Assembly: GCF_051014445.1 (NCBI RefSeq)
Contig: NW_027488370.1
Span: forward strand, 13,950,001 to 14,014,000
Direction: 5' to 3'
DNA length: 64,000 bases
From: Colletes latitarsis
Lineage: Eukaryota > Arthropoda > Insecta > Hymenoptera > Colletidae
In this document: positions 23,871-37,700 of the stretch, piece by piece
Position numbering within the stretch: the stretch's first letter is position 1
Layout: each line of letters opens with the position of its first letter
Translations under genes and position numbers: made by a program
Notes under the pieces: generated by a model
Database searches by the model: none
The model's input: only the letters and a program-made list of their open reading frames with translations
Told to the model about the DNA's origin: nothing

Positions 23871-26464
23871 GTTTCAGTGTGGTACCGCATTACTACGTGA
23901 TCCAAACGAGAAAAAGGCCTGGTTCTGGCCAACATATATTCGAAAAACGCGAAAGTATGAGCCAGATGATTGCATATACCAGAACTAACCCAAACATAAC
24001 CACAGTTATCCTCTAAAATATTCATCGCAGCCAGGCTTAATTGACTGCTTCGGTGTGGATCCACATTACGACGGGATCCAAACCACAAGAAACCCAAGAT
24101 CTGGCCAACAAGTACGCGAAAATTGCGAAAGTATGAGCCAGATGATTGCAAATACCAGAACTAACCCAGACATAACCAGCGTTATCCTCTAAAATATTAA
24201 TCGCAACCAGGTTTAGTTGACTGCTACGGTGTGGATCCACATTACGACGGGATCCAAACGACAAGAAACCCAAGATCTGGCCAACAAGTACGCGAAAATT
24301 GCGAAAGTATGAGCCAGATGATTGCAAATACCAGAACTAACCCAGACATAACAGGCGTTATCCTTTAAAATATTAATCGCAACCAGGTTTAATTGACTGT
24401 TTCGGTGTGGTACCGCATTACTACGTGATACAGACCAGAAAAAGGCCACGATCTGGCCAACAAGTATGCGAAAAATGCGAAAGTACGAGCCAGATAAGGG
24501 CAAATCCCAGACATAACCGAGACATGACCGGCGTTATCCTCTAAAATATTAATCGCAACCAGCTTCTATTGACTGTTTCGGTGAGGTACCACATCACTAC
24601 GTGGTCCAAGCCAGAAAAAGGCCAGGATCTGGACAACAAGTATGCGAGAATTGCGAAAGTACGTGCCAGATGATTACATATACCAGAACTAACCCAGACA
24701 TAACCAGCGTTATCCACTAAAATATTAATCGCAACCAGCTTCTATTGACTGTTTCGGTGTGGTACCACATCACTACGTGGTCCAAGCCAGAAAAAGGCCA
24801 GGATCTGGACAACAAGTATGCGAAAAATGCGAAAATACGAGCCAGATGAGGGAAAATCCCAGACCTAACCCAGACATAACCGGCGTTATCCTCCACAATA
24901 TTAACCGCAACCAGGTTTAATTGATTGTTACGGTGTGGTACCGCATTACTACGTGATCCAAACCAGAAAAAGCCCAGGATCTTGCCAACAAGTAGGCGAA
25001 AAATGCGAAGGTACGAGCCAGATGAGGGCAAATCCCAGACCTAACCGAGACATAACCGGCGTTATCCTCCAAAATGTTAATCGCAACCAGGTTTAATTGA
25101 CTGTTTCAGTGTGGTACCGCATTACTACGTGATCTAAACCTGAAAAAGGCCTGGTTCTGGCCAACATGTATTCGAAAAACGCGAAAGTATGAGCCAGATG
25201 ATTGCATATACCAGAACTAACCGAGACATAACCTGTGTTCTCCTCTAAAATATTAATCGCAACCAGGTTTAATTGCCTGTTTTGGTGTGGTACCACATTA
25301 CTACGTGGTCCAACCCAGAAAAAGGCCAGGATCTAGCCAACAAGTAGGCGAAAAATGCGAAGGTGCTAGCCAGATGAAGGCAAATCCCAGAACTAACCGA
25401 GACATAACCGGCGTTATCCTCTAAAATATTAATCGCAACCAGGATTAATTGACTGTTTCGGTGTGGTACCGCATTACTACGTGATCCAAACCAGAAAAAG
25501 CCCGGGATCTTGCCAACAAGTTGGCGAAAAATGCGAAGGTGCTAGCCAGATGAAGGGAAATCCCAGAACTAACCGAGACATAACCGGCGTTATCCTCTAA
25601 AATATTAATCGCAACCAGGATTAATTGACTGTTTCGGTGTGGTACCGCATTACTACGTGATCCAAACCAGAAAAAGCCCGGGATCTTGCCAACAAGTTGG
25701 CGGAGAATGCGAAGGTACGAGCCAGATGATTGCAAATACCAGAACTAAACCAGACATAACCAGCGTTATCCTCTAAAATACTATTCGGAGCCGGCTTTTA
25801 TTGATTGTTTCAGTGTGGTACCACATTACTACGTGATCCAAACCAGAAAAAGCCCAGGATCTGGCCAACAAGTATGCGAGAAATGCGAAAATTCGAGCCA
25901 GATGACGGCAAATCCCAGACCTGACCGTGACATAACCTGCGTTATCGTCTAAAATATTAATCGCAACCAGGTTTAATTGACTGCTTCGGTGTGGAACCTC
26001 ATTACTACGGGATCCAAACCAGAAAAAACCCAGGATCTGCCCAACAAGTATGCGAAAAACGCGAAAGTATGTGCCAGATGATTGCAAATACCAGAACTAA
26101 ACCAGGCATATCCAGCGTTATCCTCTAAAATACTAATCGGAACCAGGTTTATTTGACTGTTTCAGTGTGGTACCACATTACAACGTGGTCCAAGCATGAA
26201 AAAGGCCAGGATCTGGCAAACAAGTATGCGAAAAATGCGAAATTACGAGCCAGATGAGGGAAAATCCCAAACCTAACGCAGACATAACCGGCGTTATCCT
26301 CTAAAATATTAATCGCCACCAGGTTGAATTGACTGCTTCGGTGTGGTACCGCATTACTACGTGATCCAAACCAGAAAAAGCCCAGGATCTTGCCAACAAG
26401 TATGCGAAAAATGCGGAGGTACGAGCCAGATGTGGGAAAATCCCAGACCTAACCGAGACAGAGC
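23871..26464. repeat. Mixed monomers with single-monomer duplications
   Basis: Three places show adjacent, nearly identical monomers 176 bp apart. Near 24,050 and 24,226 both carry TGTGGATCCACA, CACAAGAAACCCAAG and GTACGCG. Near 24,561 and 24,737 both carry AGCTTCTATTGAC, CATCACTACG and CTGGACAACAAG. Near 25,440 and 25,616 both carry AGGATTAATTGAC, AGCCCGGGATC and AAGTTGGCG. About 24,384-24,740 also matches 28,080-28,440 (offset about 3,695 bp, 21 monomers). No genes were seen. Confidence 0.85.
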
Positions 26465-29400
26465 CGGCGTTATCCTGTAAAATATTAATCGGAACCAGGT
26501 TTATTTGACTGTTTCAGTGTCGTACCACATTACTACGTGATCCAAGCATGAAAAAGCCCAGGATCCTGCCAACAAGTTGGCGAAAAATGCGAAGGTACGA
26601 GACAGATGAGGGCAAATCCCAGACCTAACCGAGAAATAACCGGCGCTATCCTCTAAAATATTAATCGCAACCAGGTTTAATTGACTGTCTGAGTGTGGTC
26701 CCACATTACTATGTGATCCGAATCAGAAAAAGCCCAGGATCTTGCCAACAAGTAGGCGAAAAATGCGAAGGTACGAGCCAGATGAGGGCAAATCCCAGAC
26801 CTAACCGAGACATAACCGGCGTTATCCTCCAAAGTATTAATCGCAACCAGGTTTAATTGACAGTTTCAGTGTGATACCACATTACTACGTTGTCCAAGCC
26901 AGAAAAAGGCCAGGATCTAGCCAACAAGTATGCGAAAAATGCGAATATACGAGCCAGATGACGGAAAATCCCAGACCTTACCGTGACATAACCGGCGTTA
27001 TCCTCTAAAATACTAATCGCAACCAGGTTTAATTGACTGTTTCGGTGTGGAACCACATTACTACATGATCTAAACCAGAAAAAGCCCAGGATCTGGCCAA
27101 CAAGTATGCGAAAAATGCGAAAGTACGAGCCAGATGTGGGCAAATCCTAGACCTAACCCAGACATAACCGGCGTTATCCTCTAAAATATTAATCGCAACC
27201 AGGTTTAATTGACTGTTTCGGTGTGGTACCGCATTACTACGTGATCCAAACCAGAAAAAGGCCAGGATCCTGCCAAGATGTATGCGAAAAACGAGAAAGT
27301 ATGAGTCAGATGAGGGCAAATACCAGACCTAACCCAGACGTTGCCGGCGTTATCCTGTAAAATATTAATCGGAACCATGTTTATTTGACTGTCTCAGTGT
27401 GTTACCACATTACTACGTGATCCAAACCAGAAAAAGGCCAGGATCTGGCCAACAAGTAAGCGAAAAATGCGAAAGTACGAGCCAGATGAGGGAAAATCCC
27501 AGACCTAACCGAGACAAAACCGACGTTATCCTGTAAAATATTGATCGGAACCAGGTTTATTTGACTGCTTCAGTGTGGCACCACATTACTACGTGGTCCA
27601 AACCAGAAAAAGTCCAGGATCTTGCCAACAAATAGGCGAAAAATGTGAAGGTACGAGCCAGATGATTGCAAATACCAGAACTAAACCAGACATAACCAGC
27701 GTTATCCTCTAAAATACTATTCGGAACCAGGTTTAATTGACTGTTAAGGTGTGGTACCGCATTACTGCCTGATCCAAACCAAAAAAAGCCCAGGATCTTG
27801 CCACAAGTAGGCGAAAAATGAGAAGGTACGAGCCAGATGATTGCAAATACCAGAACTAAACCAGACATAACCAGCGTTATCCTCTAAAATACTAATCGGA
27901 ACCAGGTTTATTTGACTGTTTCAGTGTGGTACCACATTACTACGTGGTCCAAGCATGAAAAAGGCCTGGATCTGGCCAACAAGTATGCGAAAGATGCGAA
28001 ATTACGAGCCAGATAAGGGAAAATCCCAAACCTAACGGAGACATAACCGGCGTTATCCTCTAAAATATTAATCGCAACCAGGTTTAATTGACTGTTTCGG
28101 TGTGGTACCGCATTACTACGTGATACAGACCAGAAAAAGGCCACGATCTGGCCAACAAGTATGCGAAAAATGCGAAAGTACGAGCCAGATAAGGGCAAAT
28201 CCCAGACATAACCGAGACATGACCGGCGTTATCCTCTAAAATATTAATCGCAACCAGCTTCTATTGACTGTTTCGGTGAGGTACCACATCACTACGTGGT
28301 CCAAGCCAGAAAAAGGCCAGGATCTGGACAACAAGTATGCGAGAAATGCGAAAGTACGTGCCAGATGATTACATATACCAGAACTAACCCAGACATAACC
28401 AGCGTTATCCACTAAAATATTAATCGCAACCAGCTTCTATTGACTGTTTCGGTGTGGTACCGCATTACTACGTGATACACACCAGAAAAAGGCCAGGATC
28501 TGGCCAACAAGTATGCGAAAAATGCGAAAGTACGTGACAGATGAGGGCAAATCCTAGACCTAACCGAGATATAACCGGCGTTATCCTCCAAAATATTCAT
28601 CGCAACCAGGTTTAATTGACTGCTTCGGTGTGGAACCACATTACGACGGGATCCAAACCACAAAAAACCCAAGATCTGGCCAACGAGTACGCGAAAATTG
28701 AGAAAGTATGAGCCAGATGATTGCAAATACCAGAACTAACCCAGACATAACCAACGTTATCCTCTAAAATATTAATCGCAACCAGGTTTAATTGACTGTT
28801 TCGGTGTGGTACCACATCACTACGTGGTCCAAGCCAGAAAAAGGCCAGGATCTGGTCATCAAGTATGCGAGAAATGCGAAAGTATCAGCCAGATGGTTGC
28901 AAGTACCGGAACTAACCCAAACATAACCAGCGTTATCCTCCAAAAAATTAATCGCAACCAGGTTTAATTGACTGTTTCAGTGTGATACCACATTATTGCG
29001 TGGTCCAAGCCAGAAAAAGTCCAGGATCTGGCCAACAAGTATGAGAGAAATGCGAAAATTCGAGCCAGATGACGGCAAATCCCAGACCTAACCGTGACAT
29101 AACCGGCGTTATCCTCTAAAATGTTAATCGCAACCAGGTTTAGTTGACTGTTTAGGTGTGGTACCACATTACTACGTTGTCCAAGCCAGAAAAAGGCCAG
29201 GATCTTGCCAAGATGTATGCGAAAAACGCGAAAGTACGAGACAGATGAGGGAAAATCCTAGACTTAACCGAGAAATAACCGGCGCTATCCTCTAAAATAT
29301 TAATCGCAACCAGGTTTGATTGACTGTGTGAGTGTGGTCCCACATTACTACGTGGTCCAAGCATGAAAAAGGCGAGGATCTGGCCCACAAGTATGCGAAA

Positions 29401-32400
29401 AATGCGAAATTACGAGCCAGATGAGGGAAAATCCCAGACCCAACCGAGACATAACCGGCGTTATCCTCTAAAATATTAATCACCACCAGGTTAGTTGACT
29501 GTTTCGGTATGGAACCTCATTACTACGGGATCCAAACCAGAAAAAACCCAGGATCTGGCCAAGAAGTGTGCGAAAAACGCGAAAGTATGAGCCAGATGAT
29601 TGCAAATACCAGAACTAACCCAGACGTAACCTGCATTATCCTCTAAAATACTATTCGGAACCAGGTTTAATTGACTGTTACGGTGTGGTACCGCATTACT
29701 ACCTGATCCAAACCAGGAAAAGCCCAGGATCTTGCCACAAGTATGCGAAAAATGCGAAATCACGAGCCAGATGAGGGAAAATCCCAGACCTAACCGAGAA
29801 AAAACCGGCGTTATCCTCTAAAATATTAATCGCCACCAGGTTTAATTGACTGCTTCGGTGTGGTACCGCATTACTACGTGATCCAAACCAGAAAAAGCCC
29901 ACGATCTTGCCAACAAGTAGGCGAAAAATGCGAAGGTACGAGCCAGATGAGGGCAAATCCCAGACCTAACCGAGACATAACCGGCGTTATCCTCCAAAGT
30001 ATTAATCGCAACCAGGTTTAATTGACTGTTTCGGTGTGGAACCACATTACTACATGATCTAAACCAGAAAAAGCCCAGGATCTGGCCAATAAGTATGCGA
30101 AAAATGCGAAAGTACGAGCCAGATGGGGGCAAATCCTAGACCTAACCCAGACATAACCGGCGTTATCCTCTAAAATATTAATCGCAACCAGGTTTAATTG
30201 ACTGTTTAGGTGTGGTACCGCATTACTACGTGATCCAAACCAGAAAAAGCCCAGGATCTTGCCAACAAATAGGCGAAAAATGCGAAGGTACGAGCCAGAT
30301 GAGGGAAAATCCCAGACCTAACCGAGACATAGCCTGCGTTATCCTGTAAAATATTAATCGGAGCCAGGTTTATTTGACTGTTTCAGTGTGGTACCACATT
30401 ACTACGTGGTCCAAGCATGAAAAAGCCCAGGATCTTGCCATCAAGTAGGCGAAAAATGCGAAGGTACGAGCCAGATGATTGCAAATACCAAAACTAAACC
30501 AGACATAACCAGCGTTATCCTCTAAAATACTATTCGGAACCGGCTTTTATTGATTGTTTCAGTGTGGTACCACATTACTACGTGATCCAAACCAGAAAAA
30601 GCCCAGGATCTGGCCAACAAGTATGCGAAAAACGCGAAATTACGAGCCAGATGAGGGAAAATCCCAAACCTAACGCAGACATAACCGGCGTTATCCTCTA
30701 AAATATTAATCGCCACCAGGTTGAATTGACTGCTTCGGTGTGGTACCGCATTACTACGTGATCCAAACCAGAGAAAGCCCAGGATCTCGCCAACAAGTAT
30801 GCGAAAAATGCGGAGGTACGAGGCAGATGTGGGAAAATCCCAGACCTAACCGAGACATAGCCGGCGTTATCCTGTAAAATATTAATCGGAACCAGGTTTA
30901 TTTGACTGTTTCAGTGTCGTACCACATTACTACGTGATCCAAGCATGAAAAAGCCCAGGATCCTGCCAACAAGTTGGCGAAAAATGCGAAGGTACGAGAC
31001 AAATGAGGGCAAATCCCAGACCTAACCGAGAAATAACCGGCGCTATCCTCTAAAATATTAATCGCAACCAGGTTTAATTGCCTGTCTGAGTGTGGTCCCA
31101 CATTACTATGTGATCCAAACCAGAAAAAGCCCAGGATCTTGCCAACAAGTAGGCGAAAAATGCGAAGGTACGAGCCAGATGAGGGCAAATCCCAGACCTA
31201 ACCGAGACATAACCGGCGTTATCCTCCAAAGTATTAATCGCAACCAGGTTTAATTGACAGTTTCAGTGTGATACCACATTACTACGTTGTCCAAGCCAGA
31301 AAAAGGCCAGGATCTAGCCAACAAGTATGCGAAAAATGCGAATATACGAGCCAGATGACGGCAAATCCCAGACCATACCGTGACATAACCGGCGTTATCC
31401 TCTAAAATATTAATCGCAACCAGGTTTAATTGACTGTTTCGGTGTGGAACCACATTACTACATGATCTAAACCAGAAAAAGCCCAGGATCTGGCCAACAA
31501 GTATGCGAAAAATGCGAAAGTACGAGCCAGATGTGGGCAAATCCTAGACCTAACCCAGACATAACCGGCGTTATCCTCTAAAATATTAATCGCAACCAGG
31601 TTTAATTGACTGTTTCGGTGTGGTACCGCATTACTACGTGATCCAAACCAGAAAAAGGCCAGGATCCTGCCAAGATGTATGCGAAAAACGAGAAAGTATG
31701 AGCCAGATGAGGGCAAATACCAGACCTAACCCAGACGTTGCCGGCGTTATCCTGTAAAATATTAATCGGAACCATGTTTATTTGACTGTCTCAGTGTGTT
31801 ACCACATTACTACATGATCCAAACCAGAAAAAGGCCAGGATCTGGCCAACAAGTAAGCGAAAAATGCGAAAGTACGAGCCCGATGAGGGAAAATCCCAGA
31901 ACTAACCGAGACATAACCGGCGTTATCCTCCAACATATTATTCGCAACCAGGATTAATTGACTGCTACGGTGTGGTACCGCAATACTACGTGATCCAAAC
32001 CAGGAAAAGCCCAGGATCTTGCCAACGAGTATGCGAAAATTGCGAACGTATGAGACAGATGATTGAAAATACCAGAACTAACCCAGACATAACCAGCGTT
32101 ACCCTCCAAAATATTAATCGCAACCTGGTTTAATTGACTGTTTCGGTGTGGAACCACATTACGACGGGATACAAACCAGAAAAAGCCCTGGATCTGGCCA
32201 ACAAGTATGCGAGAAATGCGAAAGTATGAGCCAGATGAGGCCAAATCCCAGACCTATCCGAGACATAACCGGCGTTATCCCCTAAAATATTAATCGCCGC
32301 CAGGTTTAATTGTCTGTTTCGGTGTGGAACCTCATTACTACGGGATCCAAACCAGAAAAAACCCAGGATCTGCCCAACAAGTATGCGACAAACGCGAAAG

Positions 32401-34730
32401 CATGTGCCAGATGATTGCAAATACTAGAACCAACCCAGACGTAACCTGCGTTATACTCTAAAATACTATTCGGAACCAGGTTTTATTGACTGTTAAGGTG
32501 TGGTACCGCATTACTACCTGATCCAAACCAGAAAAAGCCCAGGATCTTGCCACAAGTAGGCGAAAAATGAGAAGGTACGAGCCAGATGATTGCAAATACC
32601 AGAACTAAACCAGACATAGCCGGCGTTATCCTGCTAAATAATAATCGGAACCAGGTTTATTTGACTGTTTCAGTGTGGTACCACATTACTACGTGGTCGA
32701 AGCATGAAAAAGCCCAGGATCTTGCCATCAAGTAGGCGAGAAATGCGAAAATACGAGCCAGATGAGGGCAAATCCCAGACCTAACCCAGACATAACCGGC
32801 GTTATCCTCTAAAATATTAATCGCAACCTGGTTTAATTGACTGTTTCGGTGTGGAACCACATTACGACGGGATACAAACCAGAAAAAGCCCTGGATCTGG
32901 CCAACAAGTATGCGAGAAATGCGAAAGTATGAGCCAGATGAGGCCAAATCCCAGACCTATCCGAGACATAACCGGCGTTATCCTCTAAAATATTAATCGC
33001 CGCCAGGTTTAATTGACTGTTTCGGTGTGGAACCTCATTACTACGGGATCCAAACCAGAAAAAACCCAGGATCTGCCCAACAAGTATGCGACAAACGCGA
33101 AGGCATGTGCCAGATGATTGCAAATACCAGAACCAACCCAGACGTAACCTGCGTTATACTCTTAAATACTATTCGGAACCAGGTTTAATTGACTGTTAAG
33201 GTGTGGTACCGCATTACTACCTGATCCAAACCAGAAAAAGCCCAGGATCTTGCCACAAGTAGGCGAAAAATGAGAAGGTACGAGCCAGATGATTGCAAAT
33301 ACCAGAACTAAACCAGACATAGCCGGCGTTATCCTGTTAAATATTAATCGGAACCAGGTTTATTTGACTGTTTCAGTGTGGTACCACATTACTACGTGGT
33401 CCAAGCATGAAAAAGCCCAGCATCTTGCCAACAAGTAGGCGAAAAATGCGAAGGTACGAGCCAGATGATAGCAAATACCAGAACTAACCGAGATATAACC
33501 GGCGTTATCCTCTAAAATATTAATCGCAACCAGGTTTAATTGACTGTTTCGGTGTGGCACCGCATTACTACGTGATCCAAACCAGAAAAAGGCCGGGATC
33601 TTGCCAAGATGTATTCGAAAAACGCGAAAGTATGAGCCGGATGAGGGCAAATACCAGACCTAACCCAGCCATAGCCGGCGTTATCCTGTAAAATATTAAT
33701 CGGAACCATGTTTATTTGACTGTTTCAGTGTGGTACCACATTACTACGTGGTCCAAGCATGAAAAAGGCCAGGATCTGGCCCACAAGTATGCAAAAAATG
33801 CGAAATTACGAGCCAGATGAGGGAAAATCCCAGACCTAACCGAGACATAACCGGCGTTATCCTCTAAAATATTAATCACCACCAGGTTTAATTGACTGTT
33901 TCGGTATGGAACCTCATTACTACGGGATCCAAACCAGAAAAAACCCAGGATCTGGCCAACAAGTGTGCGAAAAACGCGAAAGTATGAGCCAGATGATTGC
34001 AAATACCAGAACTAACCCAGACATAACCAGCGTTATCCTCCAAAATATTAATCGCAACCAGGCTTAATTGACTGTTTCGGTGTGGTACCGCATTACTACC
34101 TGATCCAAACCAGAAAAAGCCCAGGATCTTGCCACAAGTATGCGAAAAATGCGAAAGTACGAGCCAGATGGGGGCAAATCCTAGACCTAACCTAGACATA
34201 ACCGGCGTTATCCTCTAAAATATTAATCGCAACCAGGTTTAATTGACTGTTTCGGTGTGGCACCACATTACTACGTGGTCCAAACCAGAAAAAGCCCAGG
34301 ATCTTGCCAACAAGTATGCGAAAAATGCGGTGGTACGAGCCAGATGTGGGAAAATCCCAGACCTAACCGAGAAATAACCGGCGCTATCCTCTAAAATATT
34401 AATCGCAACCAGGTTTAATTGACTGTTTCAGTGTGGCACCGCATTACTACGTGATCCAAACCAGAAAAAGCCCAGGATCTTGCCAACAAATAGGCGAAAA
34501 ATGCGATGGTACGAGCCAGATGAGGGAAAATCCCAGACCTAACCGAGACATAGCCGGCGTTATCCTGTAAAATAGTAATCGGAACCAGGTTTATTTGACT
34601 GTTTCAGTGTGGCACCGCATTACTACGTGATCCAAACCAGAAAAAGGCCGGGATCTTGCCAAGATGTATTCGAAAAACGCGAAAGTATGAGCCGGATGAG
34701 GGCAAATACCAGACCTAACCCAGCCATAGC
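26465..34730. repeat. 8.27 kb segment, copy 1 (47 monomers)
   Basis: Recurs as 34,731-42,150 with offsets that step through whole-monomer values: 8,266 bp (26,465-27,925), 7,914 bp (28,275-29,880), 7,562 bp (30,240-31,130), 7,210 bp (31,495-31,940), 6,858 bp (32,285-33,010) and 8,089 bp (32,840-34,080). This copy itself holds two related blocks, since the TTCAGTGTCGTACC subtype starts one near 26,513 and another near 30,910. The match begins around 26,465, where the upstream neighbours of the two copies differ completely in subtype. Confidence 0.88.
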
Positions 34731-37700
34731 CGGCGTTATCCTGTAAAATATTAATCGGAACCAGGTTTATTTGACTGTTTCAGTGTCGTACCACATTACT
34801 ACGTGATCCAAGCATGAAAAAGCCCAGGATCCTGCCAACAAGTTGGCGAAAAATGCGAAGGTACGAGACAGATGAGGGCAAATCCCAGACCTAACCGAGA
34901 AATAACCGGCGCTATCCTCTAAAATATTAATCGCAACCAGGTTTAATTGACTGTCTGAGTGTGGTCCCACATTACTATGTGATCCGAACCAGAAAAAGCC
35001 CAGGATCTTGCCAACAAGTAGGCGAAAAATGCGAAGGTACGAGCCAGATGAGGGCAAATCCCAGACCTAACCGAGACATAACCGGCGTTATCCTCCAAAG
35101 TATTAATCGCAACCAGGTTTAATTGACTGTTTCAGTGTGATACCACATTACTATGTTGTCCAAGCCAGAAAAAGGCCAGGATCTAGCCAACAAGTATGCG
35201 AAAAATGCGAATATACGAGCCAGATGACGGAAAATCCCAGACCTTACCGTGACATAACCGGCGTTATCCTCTAAAATACTAATCGCAACCAGGTTTAATT
35301 GACTGTTTCGGTGTGGAACCACATTACTACATGATCTAAACCAGAAAAAGCCCAGGATCTGGCCAACAAGTATGCGAAAAATGCGAAAGTACGAGCCAGA
35401 TGGGGGCAAATCCTAGACCTAACCCAGACATAACCGGCGTTATCCTCTAAAATATTAATCGCAACCAGGTTTAATTGACTGTTTCGGTGTGGTACCGCAT
35501 TACTACGTGATCCAAACCAGAAAAAGGCCAGGATCCTGCCAAGATGTATGCGAAAAACGAGAAAGTATGAGTCAGATGAGGGCAAATACCAGACCTAACC
35601 CAGACGTTGCCGGCGTTATCCTGTAAAATATTAATCGGAACCATGTTTATTTGACTGTCTCAGTGTGTTACCACATTACTACGTGATCCAAACCAGAAAA
35701 AGGCCAGGATCTGGCCAACAAGTAAGCGAAAAATGCGAAAGTACGAGCCAGATGAGGGAAAATCCCAGACCTAACCGAGACAAAACCGACGTTATCCTGT
35801 AAAATATTGATCGGAACCAGGTTTATTTGACTGTTTCAGTGTGGCACCACATTACTACGTGGTCCAAACCAGAAAAAGTCCAGGATCTTGCCAACAAATA
35901 GGCGAAAAATGTGAAGGTACGAGCCAGATGATTGCAAATACCAGAACTAAACCAGACATAACCAGCGTTATCCTCTAAAATACTATTCGGAACCAGGTTT
36001 AATTGACTGTTAAGGTGTGGTACCGCATTACTGCCTGATCCAAACCAAAAAAAGCCCAGGATCTTGCCACAAGTAGGCGAAAAATGAGAAGGTACGAGCC
36101 AGATGATTGCAAATACCAGAACTAAACCAGACATAACCAGCGTTATCCTCTAAAATACTAATCGGAACCAGGTTTATTTGACTGTTTCAGTGAGGTACCA
36201 CATCACTACGTGGTCCAAGCCAGAAAAAGGCCAGGATCTGGACAACAAGTATGCGAGAAATGCGAAAGTACGTGACAGATGATTACATATACCAGAACTA
36301 ACCCAGACATAACCAGCGTTATCCACTAAAATATTAATCGCAACCAGCTTCTATTGACTGTTTCGGTGTGGTACCGCATTACTACGTGATACACACCAGA
36401 AAAAGGCCAGGATCTGGCCAACAAGTATGCGAAAAATGCGAAAGTACGTGACAGATGAGGGCAAATCCTAGACCTAACCGAGATATAACCGGCGTTATCC
36501 TCCAAAATATTCATCGCAACCAGGTTTAATTGACTGCTTCGGTGTGGAACCACATTACGACGGGATCCAAACCACAAAAAACCCAAGATCTGGCCAACGA
36601 GTACGCGAAAATTGAGAAAGTATGAGCCAGATGATTGCAAATACCAGAACTAACCCAGACATAACCAGCGTTATCCTCTAAAATATTAATCGCAACCAGG
36701 TTTAATTGACTGTTTCGGTGTGGTACCACATCACTACGTGGTCCAAGCCAGAAAAAGGCCAGGATCTGGTCATCAAGTATGCGAGAAATGCGAAAGTATC
36801 AGCCAGATGGTTGCAAGTACCGGAACTAACCCAAGCATAACCAGCGTTATCCTCCAAAAAATTAATCGCAACCAGGTTTAATTGACTGTTTCAGTGTGAT
36901 ACCACATTATTGCGTGGTCCAAGCCAGAAAAAGTCCAGGATCTGGCCAACAAGTATGAGAGAAATGCGAAAATTCGAGCCAGATGACGGCAAATCCCAGA
37001 CCTAACCGTGACATAACCGGCGTTATCCTCTAAAATGTTAATCGCAACCAGGTTTAATTGACTGTTTAGGTGTGGTACCACATTACTACGTTGTCCAAGC
37101 CAGAAAAAGGCCAGGATCTTGCCAAGATGTATGCGAAAAACGCGAAAGTACGAGACAGATGAGGGAAAATCCTAGACTTAACCGCGAAATAACCGGCGCT
37201 ATCCTCTAAAATATTAATCGCAACCAGGTTTGATTGACTGTGTGAGTGTGGTCCCACATTACTACGTGGTCCAAGCATGAAAAAGGCGAGGATCTGGCCC
37301 ACAAGTATGCGAAAAATGCGAAATTACGAGCCAGATGAGGGAAAATCCCAGACCCAACCGAGACATAACCGGCGTTATCCTCTAAAATATTAATCACCAC
37401 CAGGTTAGTTGACTGTTTCGGTATGGAACCTCATTACTACGGGATCCAAACCAGAAAAAACCCAGGATCTGGCCAAGAAGTGTGCGAAAAACGCGAAAGT
37501 ATGAGCCAGATGATTGCAAATACCAGAACTAACCCAGACGTAACCTGCATTATCCTCTAAAATACTATTCGAAACCAGGTTTAATTGACTGTTACGGTGT
37601 GGTACCGCATTACTACCTGATCCAAACCAGAAAAAGCCCAGGATCTTGCCACAAGTATGCGAAAAATGCGAAATTACGAGCCAGATGAGGGAAAATCCCA

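Noticed and set aside
23871..26464. Possible mobile element or unique insert in the more irregular stretches
   Set aside because: Each base could be placed in a satellite monomer. I saw no terminal repeats, target-site duplications or foreign sequence.
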